Shown: positions 31,001-43,100 of the stretch, piece after piece
How the letters are laid out: the number at the start of each line of letters is the position of its first letter
How positions within the stretch are numbered: position 1 is the first letter of the stretch
The notes under the pieces: model-generated
The model's input: only the letters and a program-made list of their open reading frames with translations
Databases searched by the model: none
Told to the model about the DNA's origin: nothing
Program-made: the position numbers and the translations under genes
Source of the DNA: Mansonella perstans
Taxonomy: Eukaryota > Nematoda > Chromadorea > Rhabditida > Onchocercidae
NCBI GenBank assembly: GCA_037074765.1
Contig: JBAMDO010000578.1
Coordinates: 434,001-498,000, forward strand
Reading direction: 5' to 3'
DNA: 64,000 nucleotides

Positions 31001-34000
31001 AATTTAAAAAAATGTAGAAAAAATTTGATTTTTTACAGATAATTTCATTATAAATAGCAATTAGAGCAAAAATACGCGTATGTTGGATTGTAATAATTCA
31101 AATAGTTGGGAGATAATGAATCAAAATTTACAAAAGATGACTTCAATAATTGTAGTAGAATTTAGAATTCAACCTAATTGAATTTCAGGTGTGGAATATC
31201 TATTTAAATAAATTTTAATAGGAAATGAAGACTTTTTCAGTCTTGTAGCGATTTTTCGAGCTTAGTCATAATATTACAGCCAATAAAAGAACAGATGCAA
31301 AACAAAAACGAAATTTTTACCTCGCATAAGAAAAATATCTGCACAGATCGGTAAAAATGAAAAAGCAAACAACTGCATTACAAATAAAAAAAACCCAAAA
31401 GTATGATTTTATGGCATGCAATTTGAAAATTGGCATAAGAGACAAAATAAATAGAAAATTAGAATTAAATTCAGGCGCATAAGACCAGAAAAGTAAGATG
31501 AAAAGTTTGCCGATTTATATATAAGGTAAGAAATTTTTCTGATATGTCAATTTTATCAAGATTTAAATTATGCTGAATCAAATAAGTAAATCCGATCTTA
31601 CATTGAATTTTAAAAAAAGATGAGAACATTTGAATTTAAGCAGAGCTACCTGGAATTGTGTTTTTGTTATCAAAAACTACTACATGTTCCTTAATGATAA
31701 AGCATAATTTAACAAATTCTGAATCTTTTACATGAACCCCACATGCTGTTATAGCAAACTATGCTGTTACAAAAATATGTTACAAAAACTACCAATTCTT
31801 CATCTTTTTGATCTTTATTTGAAAAGAGTGAACAAAATGCATGAACATATGGAACTAAAAAAAAAGAACAATTTGTCGTTTAATTTCAAAAATTAGCTAA
31901 CACTAACGCAAATTATGATAGTGAAGATTTAAGATAAAAAAGCGATTAGTGAAAGAAAACCTCGTAATCTCGAGCAATATCACAACATGAATCATTATAG
32001 CGACAAAGGAATCATACATTATTCACGATGCATTACAAATAAAAAAAACCCATATATCATCACATATTCGTAGGCACGATATAAATTATCGATCAGCGTT
32101 TGTCAAGTAATTTGTGACCAATCACTGAAATAATTCCTTCAAGTAAAATGGTAATAAATAAGCAGAAACAGAAATTTATCAATTATATTCTCAAATGAAA
32201 TAAATTTTTTTTTTTTTTTTTTTTTAAAGTAAGCTAACATGATTTGATATTTTACTTTCTATTTGCAAAATTCTACGGTGGAAAATGATGCTGTCAAAAA
32301 AGATATCTTTAGTGCGACATATATTCTGATAAACAGATATGAAAAGAGACATAAACAAAATAAAATAGACAAAATATCATATGTAAGCGTCATGGAACAA
32401 AGATCAGTAGAATGATATTAAAAATAAGTTGTGATAAAATAAAATCATAAAAAGTTCTGAAGAAAAATAGTTATTTCATCATTCCTTCATAGGCAAGAAA
32501 CCAAGATAGAACAAGCACGATCGAGACCTGTTTATATATGGGTTAAAGCGGGACAAGAGAAGGAAGACGAAGCGAAAACATACCAACTGAGGACAAATAT
32601 TAGTTTTATTCATATTTAACGAACAAATATTAAATTTGAAAGAATTTGCGTAAAGTTTTTACTCTGTTATGATAAAGAAATAAACAAATATTTACTGTTC
32701 TGCACCGTCGTCAAGGTAAAGTAAGCCGTTTGATTTTTATATGTGTAGCCATCTTACATATGTCAATTTACACAATGTTTAAACATATCCATTTCCAACG
32801 TGTACTGGCAGCTTGCTTTTTTGAACAGTGATTTGTTATTTATAATAAATCACTAAAACGAAATGTTAAGTATTGCGATTCTTTCGCTCCCTGAGTAATT
32901 AAGGCTTAGTATTGCTGTATCAATAGAATTTCTCAAAAAGAAGTCTAAATTTCCAATAACCAGTTTCTTTCGACTATTTTCCAAACAACTCCTTTAAGTT
33001 CGCTAAGAACTAAATCCAAATTTAGCAAACCTAGAGAATACTGTATTAACTCGAAACTTCATTATTTCCAGATAATAAAATTATTTACATAAAACTAGTT
33101 ACTTCAGTGCATTGTCCTTTCTTTAGTACTACTTTTTTTCATATTTCCAGTTGATTTGCAAAAGTTGATTACTTCATTTATCGTGCTTGGAAACTGTAGG
33201 GAAAATCTGAGCATACATTCTTGTAAATAAAATTTTTTCAATTCCTTTTCTCAAGAAAACTAACTTTTTCGAGAAATTTGTCTACTCAAAATCAACTTGA
33301 AAAGCTGTAGAATATAAGCTTTTTAAATCAGTCTGCCTTTTAAAGTATTTAAATTAATACTTTTAAAGCAATATTTTCATCCATTTGCGTATAACTTCGC
33401 TGTAGAATAACGAGAATACAATATAGTTTTTTGGCGGAATCAATTTGACTCCTCAATTAGTCACTTCTCAACCTCTCTGCAATTCTCTATCCCAATTTCA
33501 CCACTACCAATGACTCTTATGCAAACAAAACTCGAGCAGTAAAGACAGTACTGTGCCATCCACAGATAAGCACTAAACCGATACCAAAACGACAATGACA
33601 AAAAGCTCGTCATCCGAAACCATATATCCCATACTTTCTTTGAAATTCGAATTGAAGGGGGTTGACAAAGAATCATTTAAATATAAATTAGAACTTCAAA
33701 AATCTGGTTTATTTATCTGACCGTTTTGTAAATTTGCAGATAGCGGAATGTAGTGAAATCAGTAAATTGATAAAACTGCACACAGTTTAATCTCAACCAA
33801 CCAAAGAAGACAAATTTCAGAAGGAAAAATTTTTTGAGAAATAAAACAGAAATAACCCTTTTTTTTTATTCAGATATACAAAATCAAGCAAAGACAAGTG
33901 TAAAATGGGAAAAAACCGGACCGAACTAAAAAAATTTAAAAGGAAGAACAGAAGTCTTGCAAACAACAGTACATAGATAATCTGATTCAATTCCATTTTA

Positions 34001-34094
34001 TTTTTTCAGCCTATCTCTAGCTCGAAATATTTAAAAAAAAAAATTAAATGAAAAGCAATATTTTAAGAGATTACTGAAGAAATAACCTAGTGCA
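28081..34094. other. Convergent intergenic interval between pha-4 and the coiled-coil gene
   Basis: About 6 kb between the pha-4 stop and the distal stop of the coiled-coil gene. It should hold both 3' UTRs; an AATAAA near 28708-28713 could serve pha-4. A CAA microsatellite lies at about 30399-30413, a direct repeat TGCATTACAAATAAAAAAAA occurs at 31374 and 32029, and a T-run of about 20 sits near 32206. Minus-strand frames at 30316-30510 and 33461-33676 are not convincing genes. Confidence 0.55.
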
Positions 34095-34149
34095 CTAATT
34101 AAAATATTCATACTGAAAACGCCTGAGAACGACGGCTAATCTATGCTGC
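34095..34149 (-). other. Terminal exon A (distal), duplicate of exon B
   Basis: After the same type of acceptor it encodes QHRLAVVLRRFQYEYFN and TAG (34097-34095). It shares about 50 nearly identical bases with exon B, including the last part of the intron, and then diverges. It fits the same phase-2 donor, so the gene can end with either tail. Confidence 0.65.
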
Positions 34150-37100
34150 CTGAAAATTGAAGTAAAAATACTGAAAAGGATGAAGGGATACCTCAAAACG
34201 TCAAAACACGGAACTATAGCAATTAACCAGAACTCTTCAGCTGTCTACAGAATAGTTTGAATGCAAAAGTTTTTATAAAATAAATAAAAACAAACCCATC
34301 AAACATTCGAAAGGATTACAGTTGTTGTTGTTGTTGTTGCTGTTGCTGCATAGATTGTAATTTACGCCTGAGAACGACGACTAACCTGTGCTGCCTGAAA
34401 ATTGAAGCAAAAATTGTTGGAAAACTCAAAAAAAGCGAATTATATATTATTGCAAATTTCCATTAATAAGATGTTCATTTTAACGAGCTCATTCACTGAA
34501 CTTCGAGTTTTTTCTGTTACATATAAAACAAATTAGAACAAAGTCAAATAAGTAGGCTTCCAACTGAACCAATAATACAAACCAAAAAAAAAAACCCATT
34601 AGTCGCTGATAACAACAGCTTTCTACATCTAATCTAACTCATAATACGGAAGACTCTGCAGGAATTACAATAAAAATTGAATTATTCCAGTTCAGCATCA
34701 AAATAGGCATACTTCAAGCTAAATGTCAATCGAAATTTATGCAAAATGAAACGACGTTATAAGATTGATGAGTAATTATCACGGTCAGATCAGGTCAGCA
34801 TACAAAAGAAGAAGATCTTTATGATTCATTTACTACAGTAATCTTCAAGTTCATATTTGTCAAGCAGTCACAGTAATCTAAAAATTTTATGGATCATTTT
34901 ACGTTTCTGTACAAACATAACAAAACCATTGATGCAATAAAAAAACCCGGTCATAAATTTATTATTGATTTCCTTCAAGGATGGACGATTCAGGCGGCAC
35001 TATCATAAATTATTCGCATGATTTGATTTGAGAAAAATTATTAGAAATGAATAAAATTAATGAGGGCGGAATGGGGCCAAATGTGTCAAAGCGAGTGGTT
35101 TTTTCATGAACATCAAAGGCTGAAGCCGACGGACGTCTATCAGGGATGATCACGATTAGCTTAATGACTACCATAAGTAAGGATATAAATAAGTACGGTA
35201 AATGCACAGGAAAAAATTATGTCATGTACCGGAAAAAGAGAGCAGTACAAAAAAACTTCAGGTATACAACATATAAGTAAAAACTGATGAAGAGAGAGAA
35301 CAGAAAAATCAGTGTAAGTGACTAATATCGTATTTCCACCATAAAGATTATTTGAAATTCCCCTCTTTCTGACCACCTGCGGTGCCCTTGAATGAAGAAC
35401 TATTTTTGCATTATGTACTTTTTCCTAAAATGACACTTGAAACTACTTTAAAAGTTTCTCCAACTTTCTCTGTGGGAAAATATGAAAGTAATAGTACAAT
35501 AACATATTAAAATATTATCTTCGGAAAGAAAAATAATCAATTCTTTTGCTTGATCCTATATGTTTATTATTTCTATTGTTATGAACAAATGAGTTCTTTT
35601 TTTTTATTATTTATATTGATATGAACATTGAAAAATTTGGAATCATATGCCAAAATATCAAAAGCTATTTTAAATGCTCATCGCTACAAAATCGTTAATG
35701 TACTCTTTATTGAACTGATAAGATTTTATTCTTATTTATTATCTTACAAAAGTATTACTTTTGGGAATCTCCACTCTTATCAAAATTGAAATTTTTACAA
35801 AATTCATTTTTACTACATGTGATAAGAAGCAACATCTTTGAAATATCACTGAATAGTTCATCAATTCTGATAAATTTTGAAAATTCAGTACAAATATTCG
35901 AATTAGCAGCCAGTTTATAAGATTTGTTTACATCCTATAGACACTTCTGTAATGTCCCACAAGTGGTATAATACGTAATTTCAGAATCTGGAAAGTCCAT
36001 CTTATGTAGAACATATTTATAATCCGACTAAATGGTTGCGCATTAAAAAAAGCACCGAAATGGAATATCCCAGCATAATTCTGTTTCTTAAACCTTCACG
36101 CTTCGCAGTAGTACCCTTCCTGGATCATAAAACTTTTGAGTACTTGTTAAGTACATGTTATAAATTCATTGTAAAGGAATGAGTATAAATTAGGGACCGT
36201 CTGACTTGGCTACTTCATACTACATTGCACATAGAATCAACTCTATCTCAATAGTAAATTATCAAGAAGCAAAAATTTAGGACTGCTCTACGAAATTTTC
36301 GTTTCACATTCTAAAACAAAAAGCTCAAGCTTACAAAGATTTACAGTCATAGATGGTTTTTAAGGACGCAAATACTTTTCATTCTTTATACGACCTTTTT
36401 CAAAAAAAAATATCCGGAAAAAAATATGCTGTTTTACCTAAGATTTTTTGGAACTTCCTAAACAATTTCATGAAAAATAAAAGAAATCTTTAATAATGTG
36501 GAATGTTTCTTGAAATATAAACCATTTCATTAGCAAACTATGAGATCTTTAATCCAAGAAATTAAAATATAGCTATTCTCATAGAAGGATGTTTCTCTTA
36601 AGTTAATGACACAAATTTTCTATTGATTTTTTGGCTATCTTATGCAAACTATATTACGTAATCAGTAATATAGTTTGCATTAATGTTCGATAAACGACCA
36701 TTAATGGATAGTGCTACGGGAAGTGAAATATTGTCCAAGTTATCTTCTGTATACTCTTAGCTAAATCCGGTCTAAATCTTCTGAAAGAGAGAGAAAAGCT
36801 CTTAGCAATCAGTCAAAATTATCGTTATGTATGTATCTATCTAGATTATAAACAGCTGATTCAACTTTAAATATGATTTTTATACCATTAAGTCTAAAAT
36901 CAAATCACAAGCTGTTTTATTGTTTATCTGCTGCTCATTTACCTTTTAATCAGTTAATAGTTAATTGAAGGGAGAATAACAGCTTTCGACTTCTATCATT
37001 TATTAGTTAGCGTGTTTAAAACAAGCAAGATAAAAACTTGACAGAAACTTTTTTCAAAATCTTCAGTTTTGGAATGATTCGAGAATCCAACTTCGATGTT

Positions 37101-40100
37101 TCTATTTTTTCCATGAACTTTGAATGCATAGATTCATAATTTATATATTTTTATGATTGCTTTTATCATAATGACGTCCTGCCAGGAAAAGAAATGAAGA
37201 AAGAAAGAAAAAAGGTAAAAGCGATATTCCATTGAAACGTGAACTATAATATATTTGGGAAATGAGTTGGGAAAGGATAATATGTTGTGTAAACATACTT
37301 CATTTGGGATACAGATAAATAAATGCATGAACAAAAATGGGAAGTCAGGAAACACCTGTGGTATAGGGGTCAAACCTCCCTAGAAAACACAATACAAAAA
37401 GTTGAAGTTAAACTTAAGTACAAATATAAAAGTAAATTAGGAAGTGGTTTCCTAACATAAATTAGTAGTTATCAATTAATGAGAAGTTAAACTTTCTGTG
37501 AAATGTGAAACGGAAATTGGGAGATTGATTTGAGAGAAAAACAGTGAATTCGAATTTTGTAAAATGTAAATGTTGTACTTATAGCTTCTGGCTCCAAATA
37601 GCAGCGAAAATCTTAGCAATAAATGTGCAAATAACAGGTAACAAAAAAAAAAAGTTCAAACGAATAAACAGGTTTATACAACGGATAAATAGCTTAAATA
37701 CCATGATTTGTAATTGAATTTTAATAAGAAAATGAACAGAGCTTGGATTTTCTGAGTCTCAGCCCAGTTTTTAAAAAATTAAACTTCCAGTAGTCTTTCG
37801 TAAGCAAAAGGCCTTTTGATACTACCATATTATTTCAAAAAGACATATTTTCATTACTGGAAGTTTAATTTCCAAAAATCTAAATAATCTATGTGAAAAC
37901 GATTTAGGAGATCAAAACATAATGAAACTTACATTTCGACGTCTTTCTTCAATTTCTCATTTTCTTCCGCCAATGAGGCCTGCAATAGTCCATCGGTTTT
38001 TCCACTTCCAATCTTTTCATGATATGATAGTGTGGGGATGCTGTAAATAGCCTCCAACTAAAAACTTACTGCTTGAATATATGACACATAAGTAATAAAA
38101 CTTCATACGACTACATAATTAAACAATAAATTTCGGTTGATTTCATGAACCAGCTGGCAGTCTTTTCCTGAGAAACACAAGATTTCCAGTATTTTGCTTC
38201 TAAAATTAACCTTTCGTTTTGACTTCGCAACTCATTATTTTCATCTTTTATCTTTCCCATTTCTCGTTTCAATAATTCCACTTGATTGTTCGACTTTACT
38301 GTCCACTCTTCGTTACAATGCTGCAACCGTCTCTCGTAATTCTCCGCAAGTTTTGTCAATTCCTTTCGATTTTCTTCCCGTAATAATTTCTCCTTATCCT
38401 TCCAACATTCGTCTTGCTTTTTCAACAATTCTTCTATTTGCTGGTCTTGCTTACTCAATTTTTTGTCCAAAAAATTATGCCCTTTCAACAGTTCACCAGC
38501 CAAGCGAGCATTTTCTGCCATTAATTCGCTTAGCTGAAATAATTCAGCTGGGGATTAACTATCTGCTTCTATATCAATAAACTGCATAATGATTCTATAA
38601 GCTTCAATTAATAGAGCAGCAAGTTGCTATAAATAAGAAAATTTACAAATAATTTTGCAATTCCTAGAAAATAAGATAGATTGCTTTTATGAAACTACAA
38701 TGTGCACCTCTTCCAGAAAGATCTTTTCAAAGCATTTACGGTTCTTAAATTAATTATAAGCATGAAAAATTAAAAAATCATTTAACTTTTGGAAACTATG
38801 AAAAAAAGCATTTGTTAAAGCAGCTCATCACAACATTTTAAATTTGCAGCGTATTAAGCGTATGGAAGAAAATTTTGAATTCTTTTATTTTCTTTTTTTT
38901 TTACTGTCTTTTAAAACTTTTACCTTTTAAAATTTTGAATTGTCTTTTAAAATTTTCACCTTTTTTTTAATGTCTGACGAATCTTCCTCTAACGTGTTTT
39001 TTGTCTTTAGTGAGTTAAGTTCATTTCTGAGCTGTTCGACTTCACTCAAAAGATGCGCTTTATCGATATCTAAAATTCGCGATCACTAAAATAACGAAGA
39101 TTAAAGAAACCATCCAACCGAAGTAGTTAAATAAAGCAGAAATGCAAGAATATACATTTATCAGATTTATCAGTCTTAACTGATAAAAAGTTTCTATCAA
39201 ATTATCTTGCAATGCTTGAATCTAAATGATGAATAACTTAATTGTAATTAAATAAATATCATAATCAACACTGTTTATAACAAACCTAAATCAATAATTC
39301 GTTTTCGTTCAAAATCCAATTCATTAGTGAGCCTTTTGATGTTCTCAGTGAATGTTTCGTTTGTTTTAGTTAGTTCTTCAAGTTCCTTTTTCAATACTTG
39401 TTCATTTGTTTCACTCTTCTTGCATTCCAATTTCCATTTCTCCTAAAAAAAATTTTTATAACAATCATTACTATTTTCTGCTAGGAACAGCTGATTGGAG
39501 CAACAATGTTCTAGATTTAACCTTAAATCTTTATAAAATTTAATGTGGTTTTTATTGTTCACAGTCATGACTGTTAACTGTAATTGTTGGAAGAAAGAAA
39601 GATGTATTTGATTGCAGGAGAAAAACTATTATGAAAATAAGAATAATAGAATGCATTTCATGAGACATAACAGTTTAAATGTGTTTTCGAACAGCTATCA
39701 AAATCAAAAAAAGCTGTGATCAGACCTCGATGGCCTGAATTTGTTGGCGCAAATCATTGAGCTCTTGTTGTCCACCTCTTTCCAAGTCTTCATCATTCTT
39801 AGCCTGAAGTTTTAATTTTGCTAATTCCTGAGCATCACGCTCACCTTTCGCTATCGCTTCATCTAACTGCTGCCGAGTTACTTTTAGCACCATCCGTTCA
39901 CTGTAAAACAAGAACCACTCAGATCTACAATTCCCTTCGATAAAAATAAAACTATCCTTTGAAAAGAAAATATCCCATTGCGATTTGGATAAAATTTAAT
40001 CAAAAAGTTACAGGTAGGGAGTAATGTATGTTGTAACACAGAAAGAGTTTAGCGACAGCGAAGCGGGAGGCAAAGCTCTGAAATTTAAAAAAAAAATTGA

Positions 40101-43100
40101 TTTGATTTAAACTTTCCGCAAATTCTTCTTGAAAGAATAAGCTCTATAATTAAGCGCGTTCAAAAAATAAGCACAGTAACACGTAAAAAGCATGATATCA
40201 CTGAGTAAATAAATAAAGCATGATAAATACCATTTGAACTGATTAACAATATGGTAACATTTAAATCACTAAATAAATTACTGATTCAGTTACCTTCCAA
40301 TTTTAGTGAAGTAAATTTGAAGCAAAGATTAGCTTTTTTGCCAGATTTCAATCAGCCCAAGACTTTAAACAATAATAGAGAAATATGAATTGCAGGACGG
40401 TAAAATGAACGCCAACAAAGTACATTCAAATATTAGCGTTACGGTAAAATTTCAGAAAAATTTCATCAGTACTGTTGACAAAGGAGTAGTAAAAGCAGCA
40501 ATAAGTTGACAGAAGCATTTTACAGTAAATAGTACACCTTTGTGAGACAAAAGATTTCGGACGACGAAAAGTAGCAGATGACAAACATTTTTAATGAATC
40601 GAAATTGCATCCTGACAGAAATTGCTTACTGACAACAACTCAGTGCTTTTTCATTTAAATAATGAATATCAAAAAGAAATTATAATTACCATGATAGTTG
40701 TTCTATTATCTTCAGTTGCTCGAGTGCTTCTGCTTTCAGTTGTTCCTTCTCTGTATTAGCAATATTTAGAAAATTTCTCAAGTGATTCACTTCCTTTGAC
40801 AAATTTTCAGATTGTTCTCGCAATCGATCTATTTCCACTGCCGATAATTCACAAGTCTGATGAGCTTTATCCAGTCGTTGATTAAGATCCTTCACTTCTT
40901 CTTCAAGATATTTCTTAGTATTTTTATTTTCCACGACAAGTTGTTCATTTAATTTTGTCAATTTCGCTTTCAATGATGAACATTCATCAAGAAGATTTTT
41001 ATTTTCAAACTCGATCACTTTGTTTCGTTCTTCCAGACGATTGCTTTCTTGGAGACGTTCGATGCAAGACCTCATATCATTTGTTAAATTTTCAATATCT
41101 TTCTTCAAATTAGCGATGTCCAAATCTCTCTCTTCTACTTCTCGTTTATACTGTTCTCGGTATTCTTGGACATTTATTGACTCCATATTAATCTGTTCCT
41201 CAAATGGATCCAAATGTTTTTCGGTTTCAAGTTTATCGCTTTCTGTTTCTTTAATCAAATCCAAAATTTCTTGGTTTTCCTGAACTGCTTGAAGTGTCCG
41301 GGTATGTTCCTGAAGACATCTTTTGTTCATTTCTTCGTCTTTGATCTGCTTTTTCAAAAAAGCTAACTCTGCTCTTAACCTCCAAATTTCACTACTTGAT
41401 TTGGACTTCCAAATTCGATCAGTGGTTGTGCTATAACTCTTGTTAGCAAAATTACAATCGTCTCGTTTTACTGCTTCTTCTTCATCATCGTTGTTCACAG
41501 AAATTATATGTATCCCGTCTTTCATTCCTGTCTTTATTTGAGTAGCTTTGCTGATCATCATTGATTGACAGTCACTTTTTTCGAATGATAATTTTTCCTC
41601 CAGTACATCAGCTATGCATTCTTTTAAAGTGGCTAATTTTTCCTCCAAATCAAATCTAATCAAATCCAGATTTTGTGCTTTTCCATTTTGAAATTCACGA
41701 TGGTCATCAATTCTAAAAGATGCAATACCGCCATAGTTGGCGGCTAATTCCTTCTTCAAATTCATTATTACAGCATTCAACTATAAGATAACATAATTAT
41801 GCATTGATAACATAGTTCCACAAAGATCATGAAAAAAACAAAAGGATTCATATTAGAAAGAATTAGAACAGAAGGATCACTGCACTTATATAAACATTTA
41901 ATTATTACACGCATATCAAGGAAATCAGACAACTGTCACTAAAAAATTGACTACACACAAAAACTGTCAGTCTTTAGAATCAAAAAAGAAGAAATTATTT
42001 AAAAGTGAAAAAAAAATTTGGAAGTGCGGCAGGAAATTAAAAATAAACTATTAACTTTGTAGGCAGTTTTTTCGTATCCATCATGGAGATGTAAACAAAA
42101 ATACTTTCTCTCAATTTCTTTCTAGCCTTAGCCTAAAAGTCACTTCTGAAGTGCACTCCTGATAATTATTATCACTGAAATTTTTTTTAAAACTCTTACA
42201 GCTTACTTCATCAATTTTACTGCTTTCAGAAGCTTTCGGTTTCTCCAACTCTTTATTCAATTCAGCAATCCGCTGCTCATATTGTTGCTTCGTTTCAATT
42301 AACATTTTCCCATATTTCGATTCCAAATCACTTTTTTCCGATGTGAACATTCTTTCCTATAAAACAAGAAGTGATACCTAATTTTCCTTGATTTAGAAAA
42401 CATGAATAACTTAACGCAAATAAAAAAAGCTTTTTTCTTTTTAAAGATGTCTAATTACAAATTAGGTACATCAGTGATATTCTTTTGGAATAAATGTAAA
42501 ATATCCTTGATACTGTAATTCAATGAATTTTGGATAACCTTTTCAGTCATTTGTTCTTGAAGCCTCGAGATTTCATCCCTAAGTTCAACCAAAATAAGAC
42601 TATTCTTTTGCTGCTCAACAATATTATCACTCTAGAAAAAGCATTTCATTTAATGACGGAGGAACTTTTTTTCTGAAATAATAAAAGAGCATACAAATAT
42701 TGAGAATTTCAAATTTTAATTTAAACTACACAATTTTTCATTCTGTATTTTTTGAAATTATTGAATCTGACATGCCTTACGAAATGAAACATTAGTAAGA
42801 ATGTACTACTGTCGGTTCATTTTGTAAAATATTTTATAAAAATAAATCCTTGCTTTGATCATTTTTTAATTTCAAAATACATAAAATTAATATAACCAGA
42901 TTTAGTTGAATTTATTGTTTACCTTATATTTTTCCATTTCTTTTCTCAATTCATCCTGTTCAAATCGAGCCGACTGAGCATCTTGTTGCAATGTCTTCGT
43001 TTGTACATCAATATCCATCAATAGACGTTCATTTTCTTCTTGGACCTCACGTAATTCTTTCCGGAGTTTTACGATTTCATCGTGTTTTATACTAAACGTA

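Noticed and set aside
33461..33676. 71-codon minus-strand frame rich in Trp, Phe and Ser
   Set aside because: No domain, no partner exons and no phase match to the neighbouring coiled-coil gene.
38194..38580. 128-codon plus-strand frame
   Set aside because: Antisense shadow of the real minus-strand coiled-coil exon 38533-38177.
41020..41283. 87-codon plus-strand frame rich in Ser and Arg
   Set aside because: Antisense shadow of the long coiled-coil exon 41780-40690.
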